A stretch of 64,000 bases of DNA from Ampelocalamus luodianensis (lineage: Eukaryota > Streptophyta > Magnoliopsida > Poales > Poaceae): NCBI GenBank assembly GCA_036346255.1, contig CM070629.1:1989001-2053000 (forward strand), read 5' to 3'. The first letter of the stretch is position 1. Every line of letters starts with the position of its first letter. Shown one piece after another: positions 11,396-21,826 of the stretch. The notes under the pieces were generated by a model that saw nothing but the letters and a program-made list of their open reading frames with translations, had not been told where the DNA came from and did not search any database. The position numbers and the translations under genes were made by a program.

Positions 11396-12640
11396 TTGCA
11401 TCTGTGAGCTGACAGGACGTTCAGAGAGGGTTTAGGGCTGGGGGTTTATGCACCTGTTAATCAGCTAACGTGTGCCTGAAACGTGCTCGGCAGGATAGAT
11501 CGAGCTCGTTCCCCCCGGGGTGTGCAAGAGAGCTTGTTGCCCGGGCACCTTTTGTAGCTGTAATATAGCCCGTTGTCGCTTGTAGGATTCTTGTATTTCT
11601 GAAAACTATGTTTATGATTTGCTGGATGATCTTGTTTAGCTCAGCGGCTACTGTAATCCTGCCAAGATGCCATCTGGTAGCTCTCGCGCGTTCTATCAGT
11701 TCCCAGCATAGCGCGTACACGACAACCAAATGTACTTGGGAGTTGGGGCAACTGACCTGTACAAAGCAATCGTATCCTCCTCCTGCCCTTCACTTCTCTA
11801 CCTGTGGTGCCTGCCCTGCCAAGCGCTGAGCCGCCGCGCCACCCGGCCTTATGCGAGCGGCTCTTCCCACTCCTCGCCGTAGTGCGCGCCGGGACCATTC
11901 AAATCCACACGCACATTCCGCGTGAGGCGATCCCCTCGTAGCGACCCGCCACACGGCGCCACTGAGCATGCAACAGGCACCGTCCACCTAGAAGGCTCCC
12001 CGGCTCAGGTCGCGTGCATCTGAGCGTCCGTGCCCGACCCACCGCACGTCCGCACCGCGCGGCGAAGCAAGCCTCAAGGACGTGCGGAGCGCGCGTGGAT
12101 GCAGCTATCGACGGGCCAGGCGCCGTACCACTAACGCGGGATCCGAATCCTTTGTATCACTGTAAGGTCCCTTGTGCGAGTAATATTTGTGAGAAGGTAA
12201 ACAGTGCTCTGCAGCCCTCCGTAGCAGCAGGGAAACCCGAGGTGACGGCCGATTTTACTGTAACAAAGCAGTCATGGTAGCACACACTGTAGCGATAAAA
12301 ATCAAACGGTAGAGATCGGTTCTAATGCTATGCCACGGTAGATCTCTCTGCATTGATTGACAGCTTTAATACGGAGACAGCGACGCGTGGGCTATGTTTT
12401 AATCTGCCGTGGGCGTGTGTTCCACGCAAACGGATTGCACCCCGTCGAGGCAGCACCCGAGCCCTGACTGGCTACGGCCGGGAGCGCACTGCTCCACATA
12501 TGCGCTTACATCGAAGAGGCAAGTAGGGATAGGAGTGGACGAGGCCGGCGCACGCCCCGCCGATGGGGAAGCAGGGTGTCCGCGCGACAGACGCACGAGC
12601 TCCGAAGGCCGCGGTGCAGCCATTTCAAGTACCAAAAGGA
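11396..12640. other. Haspin 3' UTR and GC-rich intergenic sequence
   Basis: Downstream of the haspin TAG. The first 250-300 bp resemble a 3' UTR. From about 11780 the sequence becomes GC-rich, with overlapping short ORFs on both strands (11641-11898 -, 12014-12280 +, 12399-12635 -). None has a recognisable domain, and I do not call them genes. Confidence 0.4.
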
Positions 12641-12643
12641 ACT

Positions 12644-12990
12644 TTTTTATTAATTAATCTTTTTTATTTTAAAGTTAACATCTCGTAACTTTTATTTTCA
12701 ATTCTGACTCCTTTGATCAGACCACCACCCGTGGCGTGACAAAACAATACTGTCCGTCATAAGATAAATCCGCAAAATAGCATTTTTTATCACGTCACGT
12801 GACCAAACAACACTGTCACACCACAGGTGATGGCGTGATAAGAGATTGCTTAGATACGAGCTGACGTAATAGTGTTGTTTTATGACGTCACGGGTGATGA
12901 CGTGACCAAAGAAGTTAGAATTGGAAATAAAAGTCGCGAGAGTTAACTTTAAAATAAAAATAATAAAAAGAATTAAATAATAATAAAAAA
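12644..12990. mobile_element. Foldback MITE with internal CACG/CGTG subrepeats
   Basis: The ends are T/A-rich inverted repeats meeting at the shared block TTTTATTTTAAAGTTAAC (right arm in reverse complement). Inside are several palindromic copies of a CCACCCGTGGCGTGAC-like motif. It is non-coding. An apparently related element lies at 46553-46855. It sits between the convergent haspin and NPSN13 genes. Confidence 0.65.
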
Positions 12991-13380
12991 TCTACCGAAA
13001 GCCCATCATGGGCTGATGAGCACAAGCCATAAGCAACCACGAGAGGTGAAATCAGCAAGAGCAAATGGAAACCTTCACGTGCTCACAGCTCACAATAATG
13101 AATGAATCATAACAATCTAGTATTCTCATCACTACTGCAGATACACACGCGACCAGAAAGCAGGGCGACGGCAAACATCAAGCAGCACATGCGCTGCTAA
13201 AAATCCAAAGCTTCTGTTACAGCACCAGTGCAGAAAGAATAGATCAATGGAAAAGGAAACGACGACAGCAGACAATATACAGGCACAAAAGAATTGTTAC
13301 AACGCCAACGTGTACTATGGCTCACCAACAGCTGTTTCGCAAAAGGGAACCGCACCGCACGGGACTCCCATTCACAATGC

Positions 13381-16300
13381 TCAAATCCTTCCGAAAGCTT
13401 CTGTGGACAGCAGTTTCCTGTTCTGAGCAGGAGGTGCTAGTCCTGGGATGTCCCTGATGCTCTTGTTGTGTGGACTGACAATCTGGGACAAAGAAGCAAC
13501 TGGTTACTCATTCTATAGCGCAATATTAGAGCATGTACAATGTAGGTGTTTAGAGAGGTGTTTAACAAAGAAAAACTGATCTTTCTTGCAATGTAGAATG
13601 GATAAAGTGCTTATTTTGTAGCATCGATGTTTGATTAGGTACCGGTGCTTAAGATGTATTTATGTATATAACTATATACAATCGATAGATAATATAATCA
13701 TCTAAGCGCCTACAAAAAGAGATGCTTGCATTGGAGGAAATGACTTTTACATATGTTCTTGATGACATAGCTATATTCTCTTTCCTTAAAGACTCGTATA
13801 TAAGCATCTCACATTGTACATATCCTAAGTAGTGGATGGTGTAAAATCCCAATAAATAACTAAACCACCCTGCAGCTTTAGCAACTGTCTCCGAGGATTG
13901 TCTCCCGCCGGACAGTTAAGGAAGCTCTCACAAACAGACAATGGATTAAGGACATCCAAGGGGGGCTCACAGTCCAAGTCCTGGTTGAATACGTCCGGCT
14001 ATGGGAACTGCTACAAAATGTTCAGTTGCAACCTGGAGTGGAGGGCAGCTTCATTTGGAAATGGACCCTTTCATCGCAATACTTGGCAAGGTTGAATAAT
14101 CGGGCTTTCTTCCTCGGCTCGGAAAGTTTCACCTGTGGCAAGGCATCACGGAAGGTGTGGGCGCCGGCAAAATGTAAATTCCTCCACTGGCTTGAATTGC
14201 AAAAGCGATGTAAGCGATGTTGGACGGCCGACAGGTTGCAGAGGCAAGGTATTCAGAACCATGGAGTCTGTCCTTTTTGCAGCCAAGTTCAGGAAATGGT
14301 ATGGCGAGCTATGCTGAACTCCGCCGGCTTACAGGCAAGACCGCCGGTTTGTGAGGGGCTGCCAGATTGGTGGGCAGAGGCTCGCTTGAGATTACAGAAG
14401 GACTTAAGGAGGGGGTTCGATTCTCTTGTGATACTGGTAGTTTGGCACATCTGGAAGGAGAGGAACTTCTGCGTCTTCGAATCGAAAGCAGCAAACTCTC
14501 AGGCGATCATCCAGAAGATGTTGGTCGAGGGTGCACAGTGGGCATTGACTGGGGCGAGAGTGATTGCTAGGCCAAGTCTCTAGGTCATCCTGACAGGTCA
14601 CGTTTTTTTTTCAGCATTGTTTCACGTGCCATTTTGACCGGTGAACTCCTTTGGTCCACAGGCCGTTTGTACCCAGTTAGGCTGTATTTTTTTTCCTTGC
14701 TAATGAAATTACACGCAAAGCTGTACTAAAAAAGGAACTATACCAATAATGTCTTAAGAAGAAGGACAAGAGCCCAAGGAAGGACTATTTGCGTCACTGC
14801 CAATCATCACTAGCTTACACCCAGTTTGCACCAGCTTTACTTCTTGCTCCTAAAAATGTGAAATGTCAAGTTTCCCCACCTTATTTCCCTAAATTGATGT
14901 GATATTGTTTTAACATCAATAATTAAATGAGGAACTCCACTTTTTCATGGACATTTTTATCTCCAATGTATAGTTTTTATTGGCAAATTAGCTAGGTGCA
15001 GGAGCTGACTCCACCATTGATTGTACACGGATTTCACTCCTCAGTGGGGATTGGCTTTTAGTTGTACATTGTTCCCCGACTAGCCACAGCGCCTAACACA
15101 ACTTAATCCTATTCAAATCCAAATACAAGCACAAAAACTGAAGGCTACCTTTGCAAAAGAAATAAATAACATACCTTAACAACAATGATTGCAATCACAC
15201 CACAAACTATCATAAACAGCAATCCCATGATGCATTTGTCGGTTGCAACCTGCAGCAACCAATCTTGTAAGTCGTACTGTTGCTTCAGATAGTGCACACA
15301 TGGGGAGAGAGAGAGAGAGAGAGAGAGAGAGAACCTGACGACCAATCTCTTTCACCATTTGACTAGCTTTCTTCAGCGAAAAGTGAACAGAGTCTAGTTC
15401 ATTGCCAATTCTCTTCATTTGGTCTGTCTGCAAAAATGATAAAGAGAACTTTAGACAGCTGGAGATAACATATTTAGACTAGTAGATAAAATTTACACAG
15501 CTGACCCTGTAAACCGCAACTTATACAAGTAATAGATCAAGAAACCAGATTCTCTAAACTATTTAGTAAGAATAAGATATGCAGAACCTACTCTGGCTTT
15601 ACAGAATCCAGAACCAGACTTCAATTTACAGGGATCCATTGGTGGTGATTTTGCAGTTTTGTCAGGCTACAATATTAAGCTTAGCCTGCCCTCAGAAGTA
15701 TGGAGAATGACTCAAAAACCTTACATAGGTTCCTTAAATAAAAAGGAACTGGGGGCATGTTGATCTTTGGTCTACAGAAGTCTTGTGAGCATACTTGAAA
15801 TGGAGAAACATAACACAACTTTCTGAGTGATTCAGCGAAGATGTATAGTAAATAGGAAAGTGGAAACCACAGTTGAACTATCCTCTGAAGTGTAAAAAAA
15901 GTGTAACGTACGTGCCCCAACAGAGTGCCTATCTCAAACAGACAGCCAAACTTGGACTATCATTATCAAGCATAGTGGGATAAATGGTTCACTGAGTATA
16001 AAATTGAAGTCTTTTGGCTTTGGGGTGATAGGCTGTCCATGAGTATCAGACTATCTTTCAGTATCACACATCATGTCTTTGAAGTTTACCAAAAAAAATG
16101 CTGGACTCTTGTGAATATACTTGAAATGCAAAAACGTAACACAACTTTCTGAATGACATCATGTCCAGGAAAAATAAATCACACGAATCTGTGGTCTAAA
16201 ATGGGGGAAATGATAACATAACAGGAGGCTCTTTTTTTAGTAATAATTAAAAAAAAGTTTTTTTATTTAAAAAAAGCTTGAGCTCAGCTATAGCTCACAA

Positions 16301-17884
16301 TAGTCCAACACCATTTGCAAGCTAAAGTCTGAGAAAATGAATCAAAGTTTTGTGTTCAGTAAGTCCAAGTAGGGTTAGCAGAAAGCTTCAAGAAAAAGGT
16401 TAGGCAGTAAACAAACATGTTATTAGTTTTTTTTGCACTCATGACTGAATGAAACTGCACCATCAGAAAACTTACTTGCTGTGTTAGAGAAGCAGCAGTT
16501 TGAGCCCCGACTTCAACAGTTTGTGCAACAACCTGCAAGAAAGGATTCCTGAAAAAAATTGTTGTGAAAGAGAGCTGAAAAAACAGAAAGCGTGAGTCAG
16601 CAGCACACCATTTTTGAACGCTGAATAGCTTGGTCTGTTTGGTCCATTTGTTTCCTACCAGCATCAATGAGTTGTTGATTTGACATTTCTGCAAAATTAC
16701 CGAGGTACTTCGATGAGAATGTATACCTTTCAGTAGCAGATTTATAATATAACAAAATATGAAAATAATGATGATTAATTTCACCTGATGCCATTTGAAC
16801 GTTGTCCTCAGGCACCTGATCATTACCAGTATCGAATAGTTCAATCCTCTTATTACCAAGGCTACTTTGGTAACTGCAATACCATGAAAGTCGCAAAGCA
16901 TATCGATTAGCACAAAGCAAATTACAATGCAGCAGAAAACATTGCAGGGGATGTAAATATGCAAATGGGGCATCGAGTTTAACATTAGAAAAATCACATC
17001 TTTAATCACTGAAGACATCATAACCAAACAAAAAAGTATCTACTTACGTTTTCCTCAAGGTGACATATGAATTCAACTCTTTGATCTGTCATAACACATA
17101 AGAAACAAATTATACTTGTGTGGAGAATGACATATAGCAGAGACACTAGAGAAAGAAACTACCAACCATGAACTGCTTCTTGTCATTTAGCTGCTTGTTG
17201 ACCTCAGCAGGGTTCTTTTTCTCCTCATCTTTGAGGATACGATCAAATTCTTTGATTAAGCTGCAAAAAAACAACATCATATTTACATAAATTTAAGACA
17301 TCATATAAGAACTCAGTGCAATATTCTCCAGGTAAAGGGGTTTGGAAAATCATCATGTCAGATGCAAAAGATCTGAATTTGCCTATTCAAGTTGGGAATT
17401 GCAATGGCGCGTATATGGGAAAGCTAAACCCCGAGGTAACGCATCAGTCTTGCGTTATCAGAGCAGATAGCAGTGTTAAGCCCGACCTACCGCTTACACT
17501 CCCTCATCTTCCCAGTGAGATCTTCCAACTGTTTGGACTGCCTGTTTGAGTCCTTGATCTTGTCCATCTTCTGGAACCCATTTCTGCAGGAAACAACTTG
17601 CTATCAGAATGAACCAACAGGGAAGAAACTACAACTTGAGCATGGGTTGGAAAAATCTGATGCCAGCACAGTGTTGCAAGAAGATCCTTAGTTTAGTATG
17701 TTCAACTGTTAACATGCCGCGCAGAATGACGAACAAGATTTAGACAGGAAAAAGAAAAAAGAAAAACAAGAAGAGCATTAGAGCAGCAGCGGGGAGATCT
17801 GACTCACTGAAGGGCGCGGAAGATGTCCTGGATCTCGCCGTCCACCTGCTCGAGCTCGGGGCTCATGGGCACGTCGCTCGCCAT
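13381..17884 (-). CDS. NPSN13: Novel plant SNARE 13 (NPSN-type Qb-SNARE)
   Basis: Ten exons (5' to 3' on the minus strand): 17884-17808, 17583-17491, 17260-17167, 17085-17048, 16873-16785, 16688-16609, 16532-16476, 15427-15335, 15249-15175, 13482-13381. They join in frame to a 265-residue protein with ATG at 17884-17882 and TGA at 13383-13381. It begins MASDVPMSPELEQVDGEI. An N-terminal helical bundle (NGFQKMDKIKDSNRQSKQLE, MRECKRLIKEFDR, IKELNSYVTLRKTY) is followed by a Q-SNARE motif (TDQMKRIGNELDSVHFSLKK) and one C-terminal membrane anchor (CIMGLLFMIVCGVIAIIVV). It ends with IRDIPGLAPPAQNRKLL, typical of NPSN proteins. NPSNs act in membrane fusion, including at the cell plate. Intron 9 (13483-15174) carries a MITE and a LINE fragment; intron 8 starts with (CT)n. 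Confidence 0.95.
13529..13825. mobile_element. MITE in NPSN13 intron 9 (GCATGTACAATG termini)
   Basis: The left end GAGCATGTACAATG and right end CATTGTACATATCC are inverted. The arms (GTGTTTAGAG... / ...TATAAGCATCTC) continue the palindrome. Flanking trinucleotides are TTA and TAA, so a TWA-type duplication is possible but imperfect. The termini resemble those of the element at 19501-19818, suggesting one family. Confidence 0.6.
13900..14735 (+). mobile_element. L1-type LINE 3' fragment (zf-RVT domain) in NPSN13 intron 9
   Basis: A continuous reading (13909-14583) gives the distal part of a plant non-LTR retrotransposon ORF2: RTVREALTNRQWIKDI, VQLQPGVEGSFIWKWT, VWAPAKCKFLHWLELQKRC, CWTADRLQRQGI, CPFCSQVQE, WWAEA and FDSLVILVVWHIWKERN. 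This is the zinc-binding region downstream of the reverse transcriptase (zf-RVT). A 3' UTR with CTAATGAAATTACACGC and a short A-tract follows. The element is 5'-truncated, as is usual for LINEs, and antisense to NPSN13. Confidence 0.85.
15305..15332. repeat. (GA)14 microsatellite at an NPSN13 splice donor
   Basis: Pure GA/CT repeat. On the minus strand it begins three bases after the donor GT of exon 8 (GTTCTCTCTC...), inside an intron of only 85 bp (15250-15334). Confidence 0.95.
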
Positions 17885-18207
17885 GGATTCCCTTCTCTCC
17901 CTCGGGCTCAACCCCCTTCTGGATCTCCGCCTCCGCCTCGCGTGATCCGCCCAGTTCAAGGGGCAGCACCTCCTCCTCTCGGGTTGCTCACCCCGCCACT
18001 GCGATGGAGGCGAGGAGGGCGGCGGTTGGAGTTAGGAGGAAGATGATGGTTGGTGTGGGCCGCCTCGTTGGGTGGTACTGTGATCGGTGGCGGATTAGCT
18101 GTCAGCTCTAAGTTGTGATTGATTAAGATCTGGACCGCAAGAATAAGAGGGCAGAGATAATTACCGGACTCTCAAGAACCAGGAGGCGAGGGGTGAGTTA
18201 CTGAGTT
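17885..18207 (-). promoter_or_regulatory. NPSN13 5' UTR and proximal promoter
   Basis: Sequence just upstream of the NPSN13 ATG. The first 120 bp read on the minus strand are purine-rich and GC-rich, as is typical of a grass 5' UTR. No convincing TATA box was seen. The region is bounded distally by the target duplication of a hAT insertion. Confidence 0.4.
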
Positions 18208-18215
18208 ATGCTTGA

Positions 18216-19482
18216 ACAGGGGTGAAAAAAAAAAAGCTCAAAACTCGCGAATCAGCTCGTCTCGTTAAGAATTCGGCTCAAACTCGGAACATAAATGAGT
18301 CGAGCCGAACTAACATTTCTGCTTGTTATCTTAACGAGCTGAGTTCGAGCCAGCTCGCGAGTAGCTTGTTAGCTCGTTTAGCTGACAAGCCCCAGAAAAG
18401 AAGCCCAATACTACACTATCCACACAAGGTTCAGCCCACCCATTGAGCCACACAACTGCCAACTGTTGCGCAATCGACAACCCTAGTCCACCCCACAACC
18501 CCAGTCCCCACTCTACTCCCCAGCCCACGCCCCCACGACCCACGACACGAGTAAACCGCAGTCCCGCACCCGCTGGCTCCTGGCTACCGCATGGCCGCAC
18601 TCATGACTGCCGCCACCCGCCCGCCCCCTTGTTCTCTTGGCAGCTGGCTCCGGCCTCTGGCCCTCCGCATCCCCACTCCACTCCCCCCGCCTCCTCTACC
18701 TCCTGCATCCTCTAACCTCCTGCTTCGGCTCCGGCCTCTGGCCCTCCGCATCCGCTTCCCCACCACCGGATCTAGCCTCCCACCTCTGGATTCAGCCTCC
18801 CGCGTTGGCTCCGGCCTCTGGACTTGTGGTTGTGGTCTTGAACTCTTGTGGACTATTGAATCTTGAACTCTTATGCTGTGTTTGTGATGAAATAGAGAAG
18901 CATGTTGGTATGTTGCTACAAAAATTCAAGCATAATTTACTAATTATTGTTATTGTTTCGATGCAATCGAGTTTGGATACAAATTATGAATTGAGTTCCT
19001 TTTCATGTTGTACACTGTGCAAATTCACTAGTTATTGTTCCTCACTGACCAAACGGCTTAAGCAAATTAATTATTTTTGTGCTGCTGCTACTACTACTAT
19101 GTGTTACTAGTTCAGGTGTGCGCACATATTAGTACTAGTAGTGAATTGGTGATCGGGACCAACCAGACACAGATGTTTCCTGTTTATTGATCTGCATGGA
19201 ATAACTTCAATTCATTAGCTAGATCTGCAGGAGAAATGCAGGGCTAGCAGTACAGTAGTAGTAAGTTCAGTTAGTGCATGTCTCTGAGAGAAAGGTAGAG
19301 ATATTTGCTATTAGAACTATTTACTCCTAGGTACTGGGGCAAATTGTTAATAACGAGCCTAACAAGCCGAGCGGAGTTTGCTATTCTGCTTGTTAGCTTA
19401 ACGAGCTGAGTCGAGCTCATTTCCTTAACGAGCTTGGACGAGCAGAGCAGAGCCGAACCGAGCCAACTCGTTATCCACCCCT
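18216..19482. mobile_element. Non-autonomous hAT transposon, 1267 bp, with 8-bp TSD
   Basis: Exact 8-bp direct repeats ATGCTTGA flank it at 18208-18215 and 19483-19490. The ends are ACAGGGGTGAAAA and (reverse complement) AGGGGTGGATAA. Both subterminal regions are packed with GAGCTC, ACGAGC and AGCTCGTTA motifs in opposite orientation, as in plant hAT elements. The interior holds GC-rich sequence (18440-18830) with open frames on both strands but no recognisable transposase. It lies about 0.33 kb upstream of the NPSN13 start. Confidence 0.85.
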
Positions 19483-19500
19483 ATGCTTGATTAGTGTCAG

Positions 19501-19818
19501 GGTATGTACAATAGGGTGACATAAGTTGTCTATAATTTTTGTCACGCAAGATTTTTTATTATGTGGATGAGAGAGAACAATGATAGAGAAAGAAACCGTC
19601 TGGTATGTAACAGACGGTCTATAAAACCCTTATAAACAACACAAAACACCATTGTATGAGTTGTTGTCTATAATAAATATTTTTCAAGCAATTTTTTTTT
19701 AAAAAAATGAATGGTCTCCTATAGACAACTTAACAGAGAGCTCATTATATGAGTTGTCTATAGATGACATAGAGAATTGATATAGACAACAGTTATATAT
19801 ACCATTGTATATGTCCTT
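19501..19818. mobile_element. MITE with GTATGTACAAT termini
   Basis: The left end GGGTATGTACAATAGGG and right end CCATTGTATATGTCC are inverted repeats. Internal arms (AGTTGTCTATA / TATAGACAACT) also pair. Flanking triplets are TCA and TTA, compatible with one mutated 3-bp duplication. It is related by its ends to 13529-13825. Confidence 0.65.
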
Positions 19819-20930
19819 AGAGACAACACCGCTACCAAGTATATTGTTGGTAACACAAGACACGTCTGGAGCGCATAAATTTTATGGGATTTTCGTGCGA
19901 AACCATTCAATTTCTAAAAGACATAGAAAAGAAAGTCCTACGTCCCAGGCATGTTTTTACCTATTGGGACACCCATAAACTCGTTAGGCACAGGTCAGGA
20001 CAGTTTTTCTAGTGCCCACATGCGTGGTACCAGTATACTAGGTTCAATACTTCTTGTAAGCCACTCGTAACCACATGTGGTACAGTTTCCATTTCGTAAA
20101 TCACTCTATTCGGCAGTGCCATTAGTTGGTTTCATTTCATCTACAACAAACACGACGATACACCAGACCAACAGCATTCATGACGTAGTTGGGATCGGCG
20201 ACATAAAACGTTGGGAATACACTACACGGATCATGGATGGTGGTGGTTTCGTTGGCAGAAAGTAACGGCTAGGTGGCATGCCTTGTCACGGATCTCCCCA
20301 CGAGCGCGGATGCACCGATCACGCGGCGTGCCCGGGAAAAATTGGCCTTTTGATCCAACTTCTCCGGCCCAATGGACCGATACGGTATAAGGCTCGGCTC
20401 GTCGGCCCTATTCAACCATGGTGATGGCCTATGGCTATGGCTGGGTGGGGGAAAAAAAGAGGTGGTTAGGGTCTGGTTGCTTCGGTTCAAAATTATTTTA
20501 ATTAAATTTGTTAATTAATTAAATATTAAAATAAGGTAATTTTAAATAAAATTATATTTCACTTTGGATCGGCTGATTTGCTAGGTTTCAAAAATATTTT
20601 TAAACTATAAATAAAATAATACTAAGTTAAATTGAATTGTGTCGATTTTAGGAGGAAAAAAAACTTAGCAAGACGAGTATCTGGCTTGAACTGTGTGAGC
20701 TGTGAGTGCCACCGAACCGAAACGGCCTCGTGAGAAGCTGCAAAATACTTTTGAATCCCATCCGTTCCAACTTCCAAGTGGTAGGTATAATGCATATATC
20801 GACAGATTTACAGGTAAGGGGGCGTCGTGAATCCCTACAAAAGTCGAGAATCTATCCAACATCCATGTCACCATGTGAGCATTATCCATTCATCTACCTA
20901 GCTTGGACTTGGAATCGTATCAACCTGATC
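19819..20930. other. Intergenic, no gene seen
   Basis: Mixed-composition sequence with an AT-rich patch at 20480-20660. The short ORFs on both strands show no known domain. Confidence 0.4.
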
Positions 20931-20934
20931 AGCT

Positions 20935-21600
20935 GCTGAGTACTTGGTGAATCAGAATTGAGTCCTTGCTGTCAAAGAACTCACAGAACTCACATTTGCC
21001 ATACCGTGAATAGTGCAACCAATTCCATCTCTGGCGCTACTTCTCCGGCTCACGTTTTCAGATAGCACGGCCAGCTCGCCTCCACTTGCGCACGTCCTCA
21101 ACGGGAGTCCGGTTCAGGTGGAGGCTCATGGGGTTGTTTCCCTCTTCTGTGTAACCAACGCATGGCCATCCCCTGTGTTCTGTATCTTGCCTATTAATAG
21201 GCTTAGCTACATCTGAATACAACTGAAGAGTTTTCCCCAATTCTCATGGTATCAGAGCCTACTACCAACTAACTTTTCTTCTCCCACCCTCCACCCTTTC
21301 CTGCCTACGACATGAGCTCCACCATGGCTGCCGCCGCCTCAGCCACTCTTCCTGCTTTGAGTGATGGCATTGTTGGCGCTACTGCTCCTGCTCCCACCTT
21401 GACGCTTGCTCCCTCCCTTCCAGCGGCGTCCTCCCTCCTCCAAGGCATACATTCAGTCAACATCAAAACTCTCGTCCCATATTCCCAATTCTCACTTGCG
21501 ATTGGTCTACGCATGGGCTCTGGTCTATATTCGACTCCAACTTCTTTGTCAGGAGGACAAATAGGAATCGAACTTCTGCAAAAAGACGTCGTCATCTCAT
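20935..21600 (+). mobile_element. Ty1/Copia remnant: LTR end, tRNA-Met primer-binding site, gag start
   Basis: TGGTATCAGAGCC at 21247-21259 is the plant Copia primer-binding site complementary to initiator tRNA-Met. It directly follows an LTR-like end (...TTCTCA). About 55 bp later an ORF starts (21312) with the Ser/Ala/Pro-rich beginning typical of Copia gag, including HSVNIKTLVP. It soon loses similarity. No pol is present. The 5' limit of the LTR is a guess. Confidence 0.55.
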
Positions 21601-21826
21601 CTAATTGGGCAATGCAACAAAGAAATAAGGAAACAAAGAGTTATGTCGCGTGTACCTCTTGTCATGCCCATGCATCCTGTATTCCTACTGACCAGATGCC
21701 ACACGAGAATAGCTTATTCTATGCGTCGGCTAGACGAGCCCGTCCAACCTATCCCGTGTACACCCACTTCGTTCGGGACCAAGCCAACTAGTAACACGTA
21801 GCCAATCAACTAACAAATATGGATTC

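Noticed and set aside
14026..14583. Host gene in NPSN13 intron 9
   Set aside because: The translation is a LINE zf-RVT domain, antisense to NPSN13 and followed by a LINE-type 3' end.
17778..17969. Minus-strand ORF overlapping NPSN13 exon 1
   Set aside because: It is in a different frame from the NPSN13 ATG and begins at a non-ATG codon. It is leader sequence.
21312..21791. 159-codon ORF as a novel gene
   Set aside because: It starts about 55 bp after a Copia primer-binding site and has a gag-like N-terminus, so it is a retrotransposon remnant.
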